Assembly: GCF_001553605.1 (NCBI RefSeq)
Contig: NZ_CP014229.1
Location: 1,144,501-1,208,500, forward strand
DNA: 64,000 nucleotides
From: Desulfovibrio fairfieldensis
GTDB lineage: Bacteria; Desulfobacterota; Desulfovibrionia; Desulfovibrionales; Desulfovibrionaceae
Direction of reading: 5' to 3'
The notes under the pieces are model-generated. The model did not search any database. It worked only from the letters and a program-made list of their open reading frames with translations, and had not been told where the DNA came from. Positions within the stretch are counted from its first letter, which is position 1, and each line of letters starts with the position of its first letter. Made by a program: the position numbers and the translations under genes. This document shows positions 15,432-24,761 of this stretch, piece by piece.

Positions 15432-15471
15432 GGCAAAGCCCCGCGCCATACGACGCGGGGCTTTGCCTTAC
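15428..15471. terminator. Bidirectional terminator with 18-bp perfect stem
   Basis: GTAAGGCAAAGCCCCGCG (15428-15445) and its exact reverse complement (15454-15471) surround an 8-nt loop. It lies between the converging His-rich gene and the minus-strand DUF2156 gene, so it can serve both. It lacks a long T-tract. Confidence 0.65.
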
Positions 15472-15493
15472 GGACGTATAGCGTTCCGGCCTG

Positions 15494-16387
15494 TCAGGCC
15501 TTGCGTACGCGCACCTTGTATTTACGCAGAAAATCCGTGGGCATGTAGGTCATCTTGGCTTGGCGCAGCCCTTCCTCATCCAGATCCTGGGCCCGGTTGA
15601 TATAGGTGAAGCCCGCGCCCGCATGCCGGGCGAATTCGCAGTTGATGGTCTGGTATACGCCCCGGAAGCCGTTGAGGCCTTTCTCGTAGTGTACGCCCAG
15701 GCTCAGTTCGTCCAGCTTTTCACCCACGCTGAAGGCTATCATCCGGCCATCCACATAGAGGGAACCGCCGTGGAGCCCGCTGAACCTGTCCCAGTGCGAG
15801 AGCACGCGGTTGATGGCGTCATTTTCCGCCTGCAGCGACGGAGAATCCTCGCACTCGTGCCATTGGCACCAGTCGTCCTGCACGGCCAGCACATCCTCCA
15901 CCATGGCGTCGTCCAGCGGGCGGTAGTCCGGTTTGCCGTAGGCCTTGATATAGCTGTTGATGTGATTCCTTTTCTTGTGGAAACGGTTGCCGGGCAGATC
16001 GGCCAGTTCCTCCTGCTTGTAGAGATATTCCCACTGGCCGCGATCTTCCTCGGGGTCCACCAAGCCGGGCAAGGCCTCTTGCCAGATGCGCAGCAGTTCC
16101 TCGGGCACGCGCACGAAATCATGCGCCGCCTCGCTGAACACGGCGGGCAGGACGCGGCTCCAGTCCACGGCGCTCCAGTCGCCCATCGGAGCCCAACAGA
16201 CCAGCCGGGGACGGGTCTGGCGAATCCAGCAGAGCGCGTCGTCAAAGCACCATTCCAGGCCGTAATATTCCTGCCAGCCCCAGAGATTGGGCAGGGTGTA
16301 GTCCAGGGAGCGGCGCGGCGTGCGCTGCCAGAGACTGTAAAAATCCCGGCTGCCGTCCAGGCTTACCGGCGTGAAATTCTTGTTCAT
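15494..16387 (-). CDS. DUF2156 (phosphatidylglycerol lysyltransferase C-terminal-like) protein
   Basis: A 297-aa cytoplasmic protein of the double-GNAT fold found in DUF2156. Typical segments are YTLPNLWGWQEYYGLEWCFD, GNRFHKKRNHINSYIKAYGK (acceptor-binding basic loop), SLYVDGRMIAFSVGEKLDEL and FARHAGAGFTYINRAQDLDE, ending MTYMPTDFLRKYKVRVRKA. It is the soluble domain only, without the membrane flippase part of MprF. It starts at 16387 with an AGGAG-type site and follows the MATE gene by 56 bp on the same strand, so an operon lysA-MATE-DUF2156 is likely. It may transfer an aminoacyl group; the substrate is not known. Confidence 0.75.
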   Translation of the reverse strand: MNKNFTPVSLDGSRDFYSLWQRTPRRSLDYTLPNLWGWQEYYGLEWCFDDALCWIRQTRPRLVCWAPMGDWSAVDWSRVLPAVFSEAAHDFVRVPEELLRIWQEALPGLVDPEEDRGQWEYLYKQEELADLPGNRFHKKRNHINSYIKAYGKPDYRPLDDAMVEDVLAVQDDWCQWHECEDSPSLQAENDAINRVLSHWDRFSGLHGGSLYVDGRMIAFSVGEKLDELSLGVHYEKGLNGFRGVYQTINCEFARHAGAGFTYINRAQDLDEEGLRQAKMTYMPTDFLRKYKVRVRKA

Positions 16388-16443
16388 GAATATGTTCTCC
16401 TTTTCAGGCCCCGCCGCGTAAGCGGGCGACGGCGTCCGGCCCG

Positions 16444-17832
16444 TCAGGCGGGCTTGCGTTCTGTGTGGTGCTCCCGCCAGCGCCTCATGGCGAAACGCGC
16501 CCAGTCGCGGTAAAGCACCACATAGAGCATGATGCAGGTTTGCAGACATTGTGAAAACAGCATGGCCGCGAAAACCCCCGAGGCCGTGCCCCAGAGCAGA
16601 TGCCCCAGCAGCCAGCCCAGGGGCAGGCGCACCAGCCAGAAGGTGCCGCCGTAAACCATCAGATTGTACTGGGTGGCCCCGGCGCCCACCATGATGCCGC
16701 CCATGACTGTGCTGGCGATGGAAAAGGGCGTGGAGATCAGGTTGTAGGTCAGATAACTGATGATCTGGGCCTGGGTGCCGGGTTCTTGGGAAAGCAGTTC
16801 CGCCAGCTCCAGGCGGAAGGGCCAGAGCAGGGCCGCCACCAGACTCATGGCCAGGGCGGCCAGGCCCACCAGATTCAGGGCCAGGCGTTTGGCTTCCTCC
16901 GGTTTGCCCGCGCCCAGGCTGTTGCCCACCAGCACGGCCACGGTCATGTTGAAGGCCATGCCCGGCAGAAAAAGCAGGGCTTCCACCCTGAGTCCGGCGG
17001 TCAGCCCGGCCAGGGCGTTGACGCTGTCCGTGGGCAGCGAGGCCACCAGCACGAACAGGGTGAGATAGCCGGATTGCCAGACGATCTGGGCCGCGCCCGC
17101 GGGCAGGGCCACCCGCAACAGATAGGGCAGACCGGACTTGAGCCAGCGCAACGTGGGCAGGGCCCGGCGTTGCAGATAGCCGGAGTTGCCCAGCAGCAGG
17201 CAGTTGCAGAGGGCCCCCAGGCATTGCGCGCCCAGGTTGGCCCAGACCAGGCCCATGTAGCCGAAGGCGGGCAGGCCGAACCAGCCCAGACCGAAGCCCA
17301 GGCAGGCCAGCAGGTTGACCACGCAGACCAGGGCGGCCACCCAGAGCGGCGGCAATACCTGGCGCGTGGCGCGAAACATGACCCCGGTGGCGGAATAGAT
17401 GTACTGGGCGGGCAGGGCCAACATGGTGACCTGCCAGAGTTCGCGGGCGATGGGCAGAATTCTTTCCGGCACCATGAGCAGGCGCAATATGCCGTCGCCG
17501 AAAAACCAGCCGCCCACGGCCACCAGCAGGCCCAGACCCAGGCTGCCAAGCACGGTGGTGCCCACATAACGCTGGGCGCGGCGCATTTTGCGCGCGCCCA
17601 GGGACTGGCTGACCGCGGCCGTGGCCCCGCTGGACACGGCCATGATCACCACCATCAGGAAAATGGCGCACTGGGTCACCATGCCCAGGGCGGCCTGCAC
17701 GTCGGCGCTGATCTGCCCGGCCACCCAGACCGTGTTGAAGCCCATGAAGAACACAAGGTACATCATGAGCATCTGGGGCCAGGTCAGCCGCCAGATGGCG
17801 CGCGGAGAAGTGCTCAGATCAGGCGTGGGCAT
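16444..17832 (-). CDS. MATE family efflux transporter
   Basis: 462 residues with about 12 hydrophobic segments in two similar halves. Visible signatures are VAGQISADVQAALGMVTQCA near residue 38, SSGATAAVSQSLGARKMRRA near 67 and the second-half repeat AFNMTVAVLVGNSLGAGKPE near 298. It should export cationic or multidrug substrates using a Na+ or H+ gradient in the inner membrane. It lies 38 bp after lysA on the same strand. Its drug specificity cannot be read from sequence. Confidence 0.85.
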   Translation of the reverse strand: MPTPDLSTSPRAIWRLTWPQMLMMYLVFFMGFNTVWVAGQISADVQAALGMVTQCAIFLMVVIMAVSSGATAAVSQSLGARKMRRAQRYVGTTVLGSLGLGLLVAVGGWFFGDGILRLLMVPERILPIARELWQVTMLALPAQYIYSATGVMFRATRQVLPPLWVAALVCVVNLLACLGFGLGWFGLPAFGYMGLVWANLGAQCLGALCNCLLLGNSGYLQRRALPTLRWLKSGLPYLLRVALPAGAAQIVWQSGYLTLFVLVASLPTDSVNALAGLTAGLRVEALLFLPGMAFNMTVAVLVGNSLGAGKPEEAKRLALNLVGLAALAMSLVAALLWPFRLELAELLSQEPGTQAQIISYLTYNLISTPFSIASTVMGGIMVGAGATQYNLMVYGGTFWLVRLPLGWLLGHLLWGTASGVFAAMLFSQCLQTCIMLYVVLYRDWARFAMRRWREHHTERKPA

Positions 17833-17870
17833 GCGAACCGCCCCTGCGTTCCGCCGCGACGCCCGCCGGG

Positions 17871-19151
17871 CTACAGCAGGCCGTCAAGGCAACGGGCCAG
17901 ATCTTCCAGGGTTTCGCGGCGGCGGATCAGGCGGGCCGTGCCGTCACTCTGGATCAGCACTTCGGCGGGGCGGCGGCGCTGATTGTAATTGGAAGCCATG
18001 GTGAAGCCGTAGGCTCCGGCATCAAGAATGCCCAGCACGTCCCCTTCGCGCATGACCGGCAGCAGGCGGTCTTTGGCGAGAATATCGCCGCTTTCGCAGA
18101 TATTGCCCACAATGGTCTGGCGCATGGGCTCGGCATCCGCCGAGCCCTTCTCGCCACGGTAGATCTCCACATCATGGAAGGAATCGTACATGGCTGGGCG
18201 CACCAGCACGTTGAAGCCCAGGTCCGTGCCCACATAGCGCTTGTCGCCGTTGTTTTTCACGGCATGGACCCGGCCCAGCAGCACGCCGCATTCGGCGGCC
18301 ACATAGCGGCCCGGCTCCACCAGAAAGCGCCCCGTGTAACCGGCGCTGGCGGCCCAGCCGCTGATCATGGCGTGCAGGCGACGGCCCAGATCGGCCATGT
18401 CCAGACGCGCTTCGCCCTCATACTTGTGGTAGGGAATGCCGAAGCCGCCGCCGAAGTCGATGATTTCCAGCCTGTCCAGCGCGCCGTCGGGCAGGGTTTC
18501 GGCCAGATCCAGCAGCACCCGGGCCGCGTTCAGATAACCGTCGGGCTCCATGAACAGCGAGCCGATATGCTGATTGATGCCGGCCAGGGTCAGCTCATGC
18601 CTGGCGAGCAGGGCGAAGACTTCATCTATTTTGTCCGGCGTGACGCCGAACTTGGTTTCCTTGCCCGCGGTGACCACCTTGGCGTGATGCCCGGCCCCGA
18701 TGCCGGGGTTGAAGCGCACCATGACTTTGCCGCCGCGATTGAGGCGGCCCAGGGTATCCAGCTGGGAAAGGGAGTCCACGCTGACCAGCAGGCCGTGCAC
18801 CAGGGCGTTCTGCAGTTCCGTGTCGGAATTGTTGTTGGAGATGTACAGGATCTCGGCGGGCGTAAAACCGGCCAGATCGTTCATGAACAGCTCGCCCGGG
18901 CTCATGGCGTCCACCACCAGGCCTTCTTCGCGGATCATCCGCAGCAGCACGGGGTTGGCGTTGGCCTTGATCGAATAGTTGACCCCGAAGCCGGGCTGGC
19001 CGGAAAGGGCCATCAGGTCGCGGCAGCGCTGGCGCAGGACATTTTCATTGTAGACATAGAGCGGCGTGCCGTAGGTCTCGGCCAACTCGCGGGGAGTGTG
19101 CCTGCCGTAGAAATGGAGGCTGTCGGTGTAAGCGGAGCGGATGTCGGACAT
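17871..19151 (-). CDS. lysA: Diaminopimelate decarboxylase
   Basis: This 426-aa enzyme makes L-lysine from meso-diaminopimelate, the last step of lysine synthesis. It has the PLP lysine in VNYSIKANANPVLLRMI near residue 60, the HIGS motif (INQHIGSLFMEPDGY), the phosphate-binding EIIDFGGGFGIPYH and EPGRYVAAECG, and the CESGDILAKDR active-site segment from the partner subunit. Length is typical. It is the first gene of a likely minus-strand operon with a MATE exporter and a DUF2156 protein. I see no lysine riboswitch in the 150 bp upstream. Confidence 0.95.
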   Translation of the reverse strand: MSDIRSAYTDSLHFYGRHTPRELAETYGTPLYVYNENVLRQRCRDLMALSGQPGFGVNYSIKANANPVLLRMIREEGLVVDAMSPGELFMNDLAGFTPAEILYISNNNSDTELQNALVHGLLVSVDSLSQLDTLGRLNRGGKVMVRFNPGIGAGHHAKVVTAGKETKFGVTPDKIDEVFALLARHELTLAGINQHIGSLFMEPDGYLNAARVLLDLAETLPDGALDRLEIIDFGGGFGIPYHKYEGEARLDMADLGRRLHAMISGWAASAGYTGRFLVEPGRYVAAECGVLLGRVHAVKNNGDKRYVGTDLGFNVLVRPAMYDSFHDVEIYRGEKGSADAEPMRQTIVGNICESGDILAKDRLLPVMREGDVLGILDAGAYGFTMASNYNQRRRPAEVLIQSDGTARLIRRRETLEDLARCLDGLL

Positions 19152-19595
19152 GTGTACCTCGAAATAAGATTACTGCGGCCTTCGCTCTGCAAAGGCCGAT
19201 GTGTGCGTGTAAAACGTCGTTCCGGCTGGCACCGGGCGGCGGCGTGTTTAATCCGTGTCATGACGCCCAGTGGCGTTAGGAACAGTTTTTAATTATCCTT
19301 GCCAAAGCCGTTGCTGTCAAGCCGGACACGCTCCGGAGCAGGGCCGCGTCCGCCGGAGGTGCATTGACATCAGCCCCGCGCCGTGTTTTGTTTTCTCTTT
19401 ATGCGACTGGCGGTTTTTCCCTCCTGACCTCATTCGACGCCAGGCCGGAACACCCCGACCTCACTACCAGAGCATTTAGACTTGAAATGCTCGTTTACGG
19501 CGGGCAAAGCCCGCCCCCGCATTTTGCGGCAAGGATTTGCAGACATATCCTTTCTAAAAATAAACAGCCCGCCACGCGGGTTTCAGGGAGTTCCC

Positions 19596-20018
19596 ATGCC
19601 CATTAAAAAAGGCGACACGGTGCGTGTGCACTACACCGGTACACTGGCTGACGGCACGGTTTTCGATTCCTCCAGGGAGCGCGACCCCCTGGAATTCACT
19701 CTGGGCAAGGGCATGCTGATCCCGGGCTTCGAGGCCGCTGTGGAAGGCCATGAAGCCGGGGAAACCGTCACCGTGACCATTCCTCCGGATCAGGCCTACG
19801 GCGACGCCGATCCTGAACTGGTCTTCACCGTGGCCCGCGCCCAGGTTCCGTCGCACATTCCCCTGGAAGCGGGCGTGCCCTTGCAGCTTTCCAACGAGCA
19901 GGGCCAGATGGACGTGACCATCACCGAAGTGGGCGCGGATGAAATCACGCTTGACGCCAACCACCCCCTGGCGGGCAAGGAATTGACCTTCGAGATTGAG
20001 ATCGTCGAGGCAAAGTAA
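19596..20018 (+). CDS. slyD: FKBP-type peptidyl-prolyl isomerase, SlyD-like
   Basis: I chose ATG 19596 (GGGAG upstream) since the domain starts there: [20 protein letters not shown]. The 140-aa product has the FKBP core split by the insert-in-flap domain: [40 protein letters not shown], then [19 protein letters not shown], and the closing [19 protein letters not shown]. SlyD proteins usually end in a His-rich nickel tail, which is absent here, so it is a short SlyD-type folding catalyst. It lies 32 bp before glnN and may be co-transcribed. Confidence 0.85.
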   Translation: MPIKKGDTVRVHYTGTLADGTVFDSSRERDPLEFTLGKGMLIPGFEAAVEGHEAGETVTVTIPPDQAYGDADPELVFTVARAQVPSHIPLEAGVPLQLSNEQGQMDVTITEVGADEITLDANHPLAGKELTFEIEIVEAK

Positions 20019-20050
20019 GCCGTTTTCGCCTTGACTTGCGAGGAGCACGC

Positions 20051-22243
20051 ATGAGCAGCAATACCGCCCGTCACAGCGCCATCCAGGCCATTACCACCTA
20101 CAAGCCGGACGCGGCTCCGCTCAATTTCGCGGACACCAGACCCACGGACATTTTCGGCAGCAATGTCTTCAATGACCGCGTCATGCGCGAGCGCCTGCCC
20201 AAAGACGTGTACAAGTCGCTGCATAAGACCATTGCCTTCGGCGAACGCATGGACCCCTCCATTGCCGACACCGTGGCAGCGGTGATGAAAGACTGGGCCA
20301 TTGAAAAAGGGGCCACTCATTTCACGCACGTCTTTTATCCGCTTACCGGCCAGACCGCCGAAAAGCACGACAGCTTCCTGATGCCCGACGGCACGGGCGG
20401 CGTGATTGCCGAGTTTTCCGGCTCCATGCTGATCCGGGGCGAACCCGACGCCTCCTCCTTTCCCTCCGGGGGGCTGCGCTCCACCTTTGAGGCACGCGGC
20501 TACACGGCCTGGGATGTGACCAGCCCGGCCTACATCATGGAAAATCCCAACGGCACCTTTCTGTGCATCCCGACCATGTTCCTGTCCTGGACGGGCGTGG
20601 CCCTGGACAAAAAGACGCCGCTGCTGCGCTCCGGCCAGGCCCTGAACCGTGAGGCCCAGCGGGTGCTGGCCCTCTTCAACATCCATACGGATCTGCCGGT
20701 GATTTCCTATGCCGGTCTGGAGCAGGAATATTTTCTCATCGACCACAACTTCAACTTCGCCCGCCCCGATCTGCAAATCGCCGGGCGTTCGCTGTTCGGC
20801 GCGCGCCCGGCCAAGGGGCAGGAATTCAGCGACCAGTATTTCGGGGTCATTCCGCAGCGCGTCCTGTCCTGCATGATGGAAGTGGAGCGCGAACTCTACA
20901 AACTGGGCGTGCCCGTGCGCACCCGCCACAACGAGGCGGCCCCCAGCCAGTACGAGATCGCGCCGCTCTACGAGCCCAGCAACCTGGCCGTGGACCACAA
21001 CCACATCATCATGGCCACCCTGCGCAACGTGGCCAAGCGCTACGGCCTGAAATGCCTGCTGCACGAAAAACCTTTCAGCGGCATCAACGGCTCGGGCAAG
21101 CACGTCAATTATTCCATCGGCAACGCGGAGCTGGGCACGCTTTTTGATCCCGGCGAAACCCCGCACGCCAATGCCAAGTTCCTGGTCTTCTGCGCGGCCA
21201 TGATCCGTGCCGTGCACAAGTTCGGCGGCCTGTTGCGGGCCACTGTGGCCAGCGCCGGCAACGATCACCGTTTGGGCGCGCATGAGGCCCCTCCGGCCAT
21301 CATGTCCATCTTTTTGGGCGATCAGCTCACCGAGGTCTTTGAGGCTTTCCGGGCCGGACGCATCGGGGACGCGGCCAACGGCAAAAGCGGGCGGGTCATG
21401 AATGTGGGGGTGGATACCCTGCCGCCCCTGCCCACGGACCCCGGCGACCGCAACCGCACCAGCCCCGTGGCCTTTACCGGCAACCGCTTTGAATTCCGGG
21501 CCGTGGGCTCCAGCCAGTCCGCCGCCGGTTCCATCACCGCGCTCAACGCCATGATGGCCGATTCCCTGGGCTTCGCCGCCGACTGGCTGGAACGGAAAAT
21601 CACGTCCGGCACGGCTTTCAATGCCGCCGTGGAATCCTTCATCAGCCACGTCATTGAGGAACACAGCGCCGTGATTTTCAACGGCGACGGCTATTCGGAA
21701 GTCTGGCACAACGAGGCCCGGCGGCGCGGTCTGCCCGATCTGCGCAACACGCCCGAGGCCCTGCCGGAACTCACCCGGCCCGAGGTCATTGCCCTGTACG
21801 AAGGGCAGGGCGTGCTGAACCGGGCCGAGCTCAAGGCCCGCCAGGACATCTATCTGGAGCAGTACTGCAAGACCGTGCGCACCGAGGCCAATCTGTCCAT
21901 CCGCATGGCCCGCACCATCATTTTCCCGGCGGGCATGCGCTACCAGGGCGAACTGGCGGGCACGGCCGCGCAGCTGCGGGCCATCGGCAAGGATTACAAA
22001 ACCATGACCCTGGACGAAGTCACCGCGCATCTGCGCGGCCTGCAGACGGCCACGGCCCGGCTGGAGGACGTGCTGGCCGACGTGGGCCAACTGGGCGAAA
22101 GCCTGGACGCCGCCCAGCGCTATTGTGAAGAGGTGCTGCCTCTCATGAAAGAGGTGCGTCACTATGCGGACCTGCTGGAAACCCGCGTGGCCGACGATTT
22201 GTGGGCTTTGCCCAACTACCAGGAAATTCTGTTCGGCAAATAG
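20051..22243 (+). CDS. glnN: Type III glutamine synthetase
   Basis: 730 aa, the large GSIII form. It condenses ammonia and glutamate with ATP. Diagnostic segments are [20 protein letters not shown] near the start, [35 protein letters not shown] (metal-ligand Glu), [40 protein letters not shown] and [23 protein letters not shown] at 20051 has AGGAG at 20041-20045. GSIII is frequent in anaerobes. No GSI is visible nearby. A strong terminator follows. Confidence 0.95.
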   Translation: MSSNTARHSAIQAITTYKPDAAPLNFADTRPTDIFGSNVFNDRVMRERLPKDVYKSLHKTIAFGERMDPSIADTVAAVMKDWAIEKGATHFTHVFYPLTGQTAEKHDSFLMPDGTGGVIAEFSGSMLIRGEPDASSFPSGGLRSTFEARGYTAWDVTSPAYIMENPNGTFLCIPTMFLSWTGVALDKKTPLLRSGQALNREAQRVLALFNIHTDLPVISYAGLEQEYFLIDHNFNFARPDLQIAGRSLFGARPAKGQEFSDQYFGVIPQRVLSCMMEVERELYKLGVPVRTRHNEAAPSQYEIAPLYEPSNLAVDHNHIIMATLRNVAKRYGLKCLLHEKPFSGINGSGKHVNYSIGNAELGTLFDPGETPHANAKFLVFCAAMIRAVHKFGGLLRATVASAGNDHRLGAHEAPPAIMSIFLGDQLTEVFEAFRAGRIGDAANGKSGRVMNVGVDTLPPLPTDPGDRNRTSPVAFTGNRFEFRAVGSSQSAAGSITALNAMMADSLGFAADWLERKITSGTAFNAAVESFISHVIEEHSAVIFNGDGYSEVWHNEARRRGLPDLRNTPEALPELTRPEVIALYEGQGVLNRAELKARQDIYLEQYCKTVRTEANLSIRMARTIIFPAGMRYQGELAGTAAQLRAIGKDYKTMTLDEVTAHLRGLQTATARLEDVLADVGQLGESLDAAQRYCEEVLPLMKEVRHYADLLETRVADDLWALPNYQEILFGK

Positions 22244-22310
22244 CGGGCGTCCATGCCCTGAGTAGAGCGGTTCACGCATGAAATGCGTCACTGCATCAGC
22301 TGTGGAATAA

Positions 22311-22396
22311 AGAATAGAGCGTTTTGATATTGAAAATATCTCAACGCGAAATTACTTCGCCGTTAAGCGATAATTTCAAGCGCAAACTGCTCTAGA
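22311..22396. repeat. AGAGC/GCTCT-bounded intergenic repeat (copy 1)
   Basis: The sequence from AGAGCGTTTTGATATTG to GCGCAAACTGCTCT is found again, inverted and longer, at 56963-57090 (GCGCTTGGAATTATCG ... ATATCAAAACGCTCT). Both copies end in AGAGC/GCTCT and carry the TTAACGGCGAAG motif. This looks like a small non-coding mobile or palindromic repeat. Confidence 0.6.
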
Positions 22397-22397
22397 A

Positions 22398-22433
22398 GGC
22401 GGTCCCGGAGATTTTCCGGGACCGCCTTTATCT
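22398..22433. terminator. Terminator between glnN and the converging small gene
   Basis: GGCGGTCCCGGA (22398-22409) and TCCGGGACCGCC (22415-22426) form a perfect 12-bp stem with a 5-nt loop followed by TTTATCTT. It ends the glnN transcript and can also serve the minus-strand gene ending at 22433. Confidence 0.8.
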
Positions 22434-22795
22434 TACGCGGTCGGAATCCGCCGCACATGCATCAAGTTATAATCGGCCAGGACGGAACAGGTTTTGCTCA
22501 ACATCCCCAGCGAACGCGACAACAGCTCTCCAATCTGGTAAAGAGTGAAGTTGGTTATCCTGGTATCGGCGTCATAGCCCTTCATAAGAAAGACCGTGGC
22601 GAAAAGGTCGTTGTAAATGGCGCCCAGAGCGGCGGCGATATTCTCGGCCTTATACCGGTCAAGAAGCTCGCCTTCTTCCGTGAGGGCATACGGCGGCAAG
22701 TGGTACTGACAGTATTCTCCCGGCTTATGGCCGTGCCCGGTGAGTTCCGCGCCGTCTTCCGTTTTTGCTGAATCCTTTGGGGTTGGACCTGACAT
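22433..22795 (-). CDS. Conserved-looking hypothetical protein (120 aa)
   Basis: Begins MSGPTPKDSAKTEDGAELTG, then HGHKPGEYCQYHLPPYALTE, and a helical C-terminal half (AENIAAALGAIYNDLFATVF, ITNFTLYQIGELLSRSLGML). The front resembles a short zinc-less linker. The helical part looks like a four-helix scaffold. I do not recognise the family. Composition fits the host. It converges on glnN and is divergent from the trp operon. Confidence 0.6.
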   Translation of the reverse strand: MSGPTPKDSAKTEDGAELTGHGHKPGEYCQYHLPPYALTEEGELLDRYKAENIAAALGAIYNDLFATVFLMKGYDADTRITNFTLYQIGELLSRSLGMLSKTCSVLADYNLMHVRRIPTA

Positions 22796-23053
22796 AAAAA
22801 CTCCATGTATTTAGTTGTAGGGGGTCTGGGGGCAGCTTCGCCCCCGGCCCCCTGCCGCGCGCCGCGAGCTTTAGCCGTAGGCGAGCTTGCGAGCCGTACG
22901 GATAAAGACAGCAACGATAGGCGGCCCAGACGCCGGAAGGCGTAAAGTCTACTTGCCCGAAGGGCACACAAAACCTCATCCATGCGACAAGCCCACTAAA
23001 ATAATTACCGAGGAAGCGTTTGCCGGAATGCCCCTGATAAACATCGCCCGGTC
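22796..23053. other. Intergenic stretch between the hypothetical gene and the trp promoter
   Basis: This region contains a GGGGGCAGCTTCGCCCCC hairpin near 22829-22846 and GC-rich palindromes (GCCGCGCGCCGCGAGC). I see no gene. It should contain the minus-strand promoter for the 120-aa gene. Confidence 0.4.
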
Positions 23054-23082
23054 TTGACAAGCTCCGGCACTTTGTGTAGAAC
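23054..23082 (+). promoter_or_regulatory. trp operon promoter
   Basis: TTGACA at 23054-23059, a 17-bp spacer and TAGAAC at 23077-23082. It lies about 40 bp before the leader peptide ATG at 23125. I see no clear TrpR operator, so attenuation may be the main control. Confidence 0.6.
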
Positions 23083-23124
23083 CTGAAAACACAACGGATT
23101 TTGAAAACAGCCAAGGATTTTGCG

Positions 23125-23214
23125 ATGCACGCTTTCCCGACCACCTTCTTTGCTGACAGCTTTATGGGCTGGTGGTGGCGCATCAACATGCGGGGGGGAG
23201 ACGTGCGGGCATAA
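23125..23214 (+). CDS. trpL: trp leader peptide with three tandem Trp codons
   Basis: ATG at 23125 follows CCAAGGATTT and encodes 29 residues: MHAFPTTFFADSFMGWWWRI NMRGGDVRA. The TGG TGG TGG run is at 23170-23178. Ribosome stalling there when Trp-tRNA is scarce should free region 2 (GGGGAGACG, 23194-23202) to pair with region 3 (CGTCTCCCC, 23250-23258). The peptide was found by reading the leader; it is too short for usual gene finders. Confidence 0.9.
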   Translation: MHAFPTTFFADSFMGWWWRINMRGGDVRA

Positions 23215-23278
23215 GAGTTCCGTTCGTTCAGGTCAGCTATTGTGAGCGCCGTCTCCCCGTGAGACGGCGCTTTTTTTT
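23194..23278 (+). terminator. trp attenuator (antiterminator and terminator)
   Basis: Terminator stem: GCGCCGTCTC (23246-23255) with GAGACGGCGC (23261-23270), loop CCCGT, then eight T. Antiterminator: GGGGAGACG (23194-23202) is exactly complementary to CGTCTCCCC (23250-23258), overlapping the terminator's 5' arm. A pause structure between GCACGCTTTCCC (from about 23127) and GGGGAGACGTGC is plausible but imperfect. Confidence 0.9.
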
Positions 23279-23306
23279 GTTTCCACCACACACAAGGACA
23301 AGGAAG

Positions 23307-24761
23307 ATGAAAGACACAGGGAATGCGCGGCCGCCGCTGAAAGTGCGGCAATCCGCACGCTGGCTGCCGGCGGATATGGACACGCCCATCAGCCTGTTTA
23401 TGGGCATGGTGGGCGCGGGCAACGGCATCTTGCTGGAAAGCGCCGAAGTGGACGGACGCTGGGGCCGGTACAGCATTCTGGCCTGCGACATGGCCCTGTT
23501 CATCTCCTGCCGGGAGGGCAGACTGGCCCTGCGCGTGGAGGACCAGCGCTTCGCGCCGCTCGGCGACCTGGAGGGGCAGCCCTTTGTGGAAGGCCTGCGC
23601 GCGCTCATGCGTCGCCTGGAGATCACGCCGCCGGAAAACATCGCCGGTCTGCCGCCTATCACCCGTGCCCTGTACGGCTATCTGGGCTTCGGCATGGCCG
23701 GGCTGTTCAACGCCAAGCTGGCCTCCGTCATGCCCCCGGAAGAGGCGGACTGCCTGCTGGCCCTGCCCGGCACGGTGCTGGTTTTCGACCATCTCTACAA
23801 TCGCCTCTGCCAGATCAGCCTGGGCGAGCATCGTCCCCTGCGTAGCGCCCATGAGGCGGTCGAGTCCGCCGCCAACGGAAACAGCGGCACGGGGCTTGAT
23901 CCGGACGCAATCAGCGCGGAACCCGGCGAGGCGGGCTACAAGGCCTATGTGGAGCGGATCAGGGAGATGCTGCGCCGGGGCGAAGCCATACAGGTCGTGC
24001 CGTCGGTGCGGTTTTCCACGCCTTTCGCGGGCAATCCCTTTGAGCTTTACCGGCGCATGCGCCGCTTCAATGCCTCTCCCTACATGTTTTACATGCGCTT
24101 CCCGGATCTGACCCTGTTCGGCTCCTCGCCGGAGGTCATGGTCCGCTGCACGGAAGGGCGTTTGCAGCTCTCACCCATCGCGGGTACGCGGCGGCGGGGC
24201 AGGGACGATCTGGAAGACGCCCGGCTGGCCGCCGAATTGCGCGACGACCCCAAGGAGCGGGCCGAGCATGTCATGCTGGTGGATCTGGGCCGCAACGACC
24301 TGGGCCGCGTGGCCCGGCCGGGCAGCGTCAATCTGGAACGCTACATGGAAGTGGAACGCTATTCCCACGTCATGCACCTGACCAGCCGGGTCACGGCGCG
24401 TCTGGCCGACGGACTAGACGCTCTGGACGTGCTGGCCGCTTCCTTTCCGGCGGGCACGGTTTCCGGCGCGCCCAAGGTGCGGGCCATGGAAATCATCCGC
24501 ACACTGGAAGGCCGGGCGCGCGGGCCCTACGCGGGCTGCATCGGCTGGCTGGGCCTGGACCGGGGGAGCGTCAACCTGGACACGGGCATCACCATCCGCA
24601 GCATGTGGGTGCGCGACGGCAAGCTCTTCTGGCAGGCGGGCGGCGGCATTGTCCATGATTCCGACCCGGAACTGGAATGGAAGGAAGTGTGCAACAAATC
24701 AGCCATCATGCGCCTGGTCTTGCGGGCGGAGGACGAAGAATATGTTTCTGCTCATCGATAA
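23307..24761 (+). CDS. trpE: Anthranilate synthase component I
   Basis: 484 aa. It converts chorismate to anthranilate with ammonia passed from TrpG. ATG 23307 has AAGGAAG upstream. The feedback-site motif LLES appears in NGILLESAEVDGRWGRYSIL near residue 40. The chorismate-binding core is clear: GEAIQVVPSVRFSTPF, LFGSSPEVMVRC, LSPIAGTRRRG, LVDLGRNDLGRVARPGSVNL, FPAGTVSGAPKVRAMEIIR and the end GGGIVHDSDPELEWKEVCNK. First structural gene behind the attenuator. It overlaps trpGD by 20 bp. Confidence 0.97.
   Translation: MKDTGNARPPLKVRQSARWLPADMDTPISLFMGMVGAGNGILLESAEVDGRWGRYSILACDMALFISCREGRLALRVEDQRFAPLGDLEGQPFVEGLRALMRRLEITPPENIAGLPPITRALYGYLGFGMAGLFNAKLASVMPPEEADCLLALPGTVLVFDHLYNRLCQISLGEHRPLRSAHEAVESAANGNSGTGLDPDAISAEPGEAGYKAYVERIREMLRRGEAIQVVPSVRFSTPFAGNPFELYRRMRRFNASPYMFYMRFPDLTLFGSSPEVMVRCTEGRLQLSPIAGTRRRGRDDLEDARLAAELRDDPKERAEHVMLVDLGRNDLGRVARPGSVNLERYMEVERYSHVMHLTSRVTARLADGLDALDVLAASFPAGTVSGAPKVRAMEIIRTLEGRARGPYAGCIGWLGLDRGSVNLDTGITIRSMWVRDGKLFWQAGGGIVHDSDPELEWKEVCNKSAIMRLVLRAEDEEYVSAHR

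Noticed and set aside
19152..19330. Lysine riboswitch upstream of lysA
   Set aside because: Only a small GGCCTT hairpin is visible; the conserved riboswitch core segments are missing.
19796..22291. Very long minus-strand open frame (831 aa) opposite glnN
   Set aside because: It is the antisense shadow of a high-GC gene: His/Gly/Arg-rich, no domain, while the plus strand encodes an unmistakable type III glutamine synthetase.
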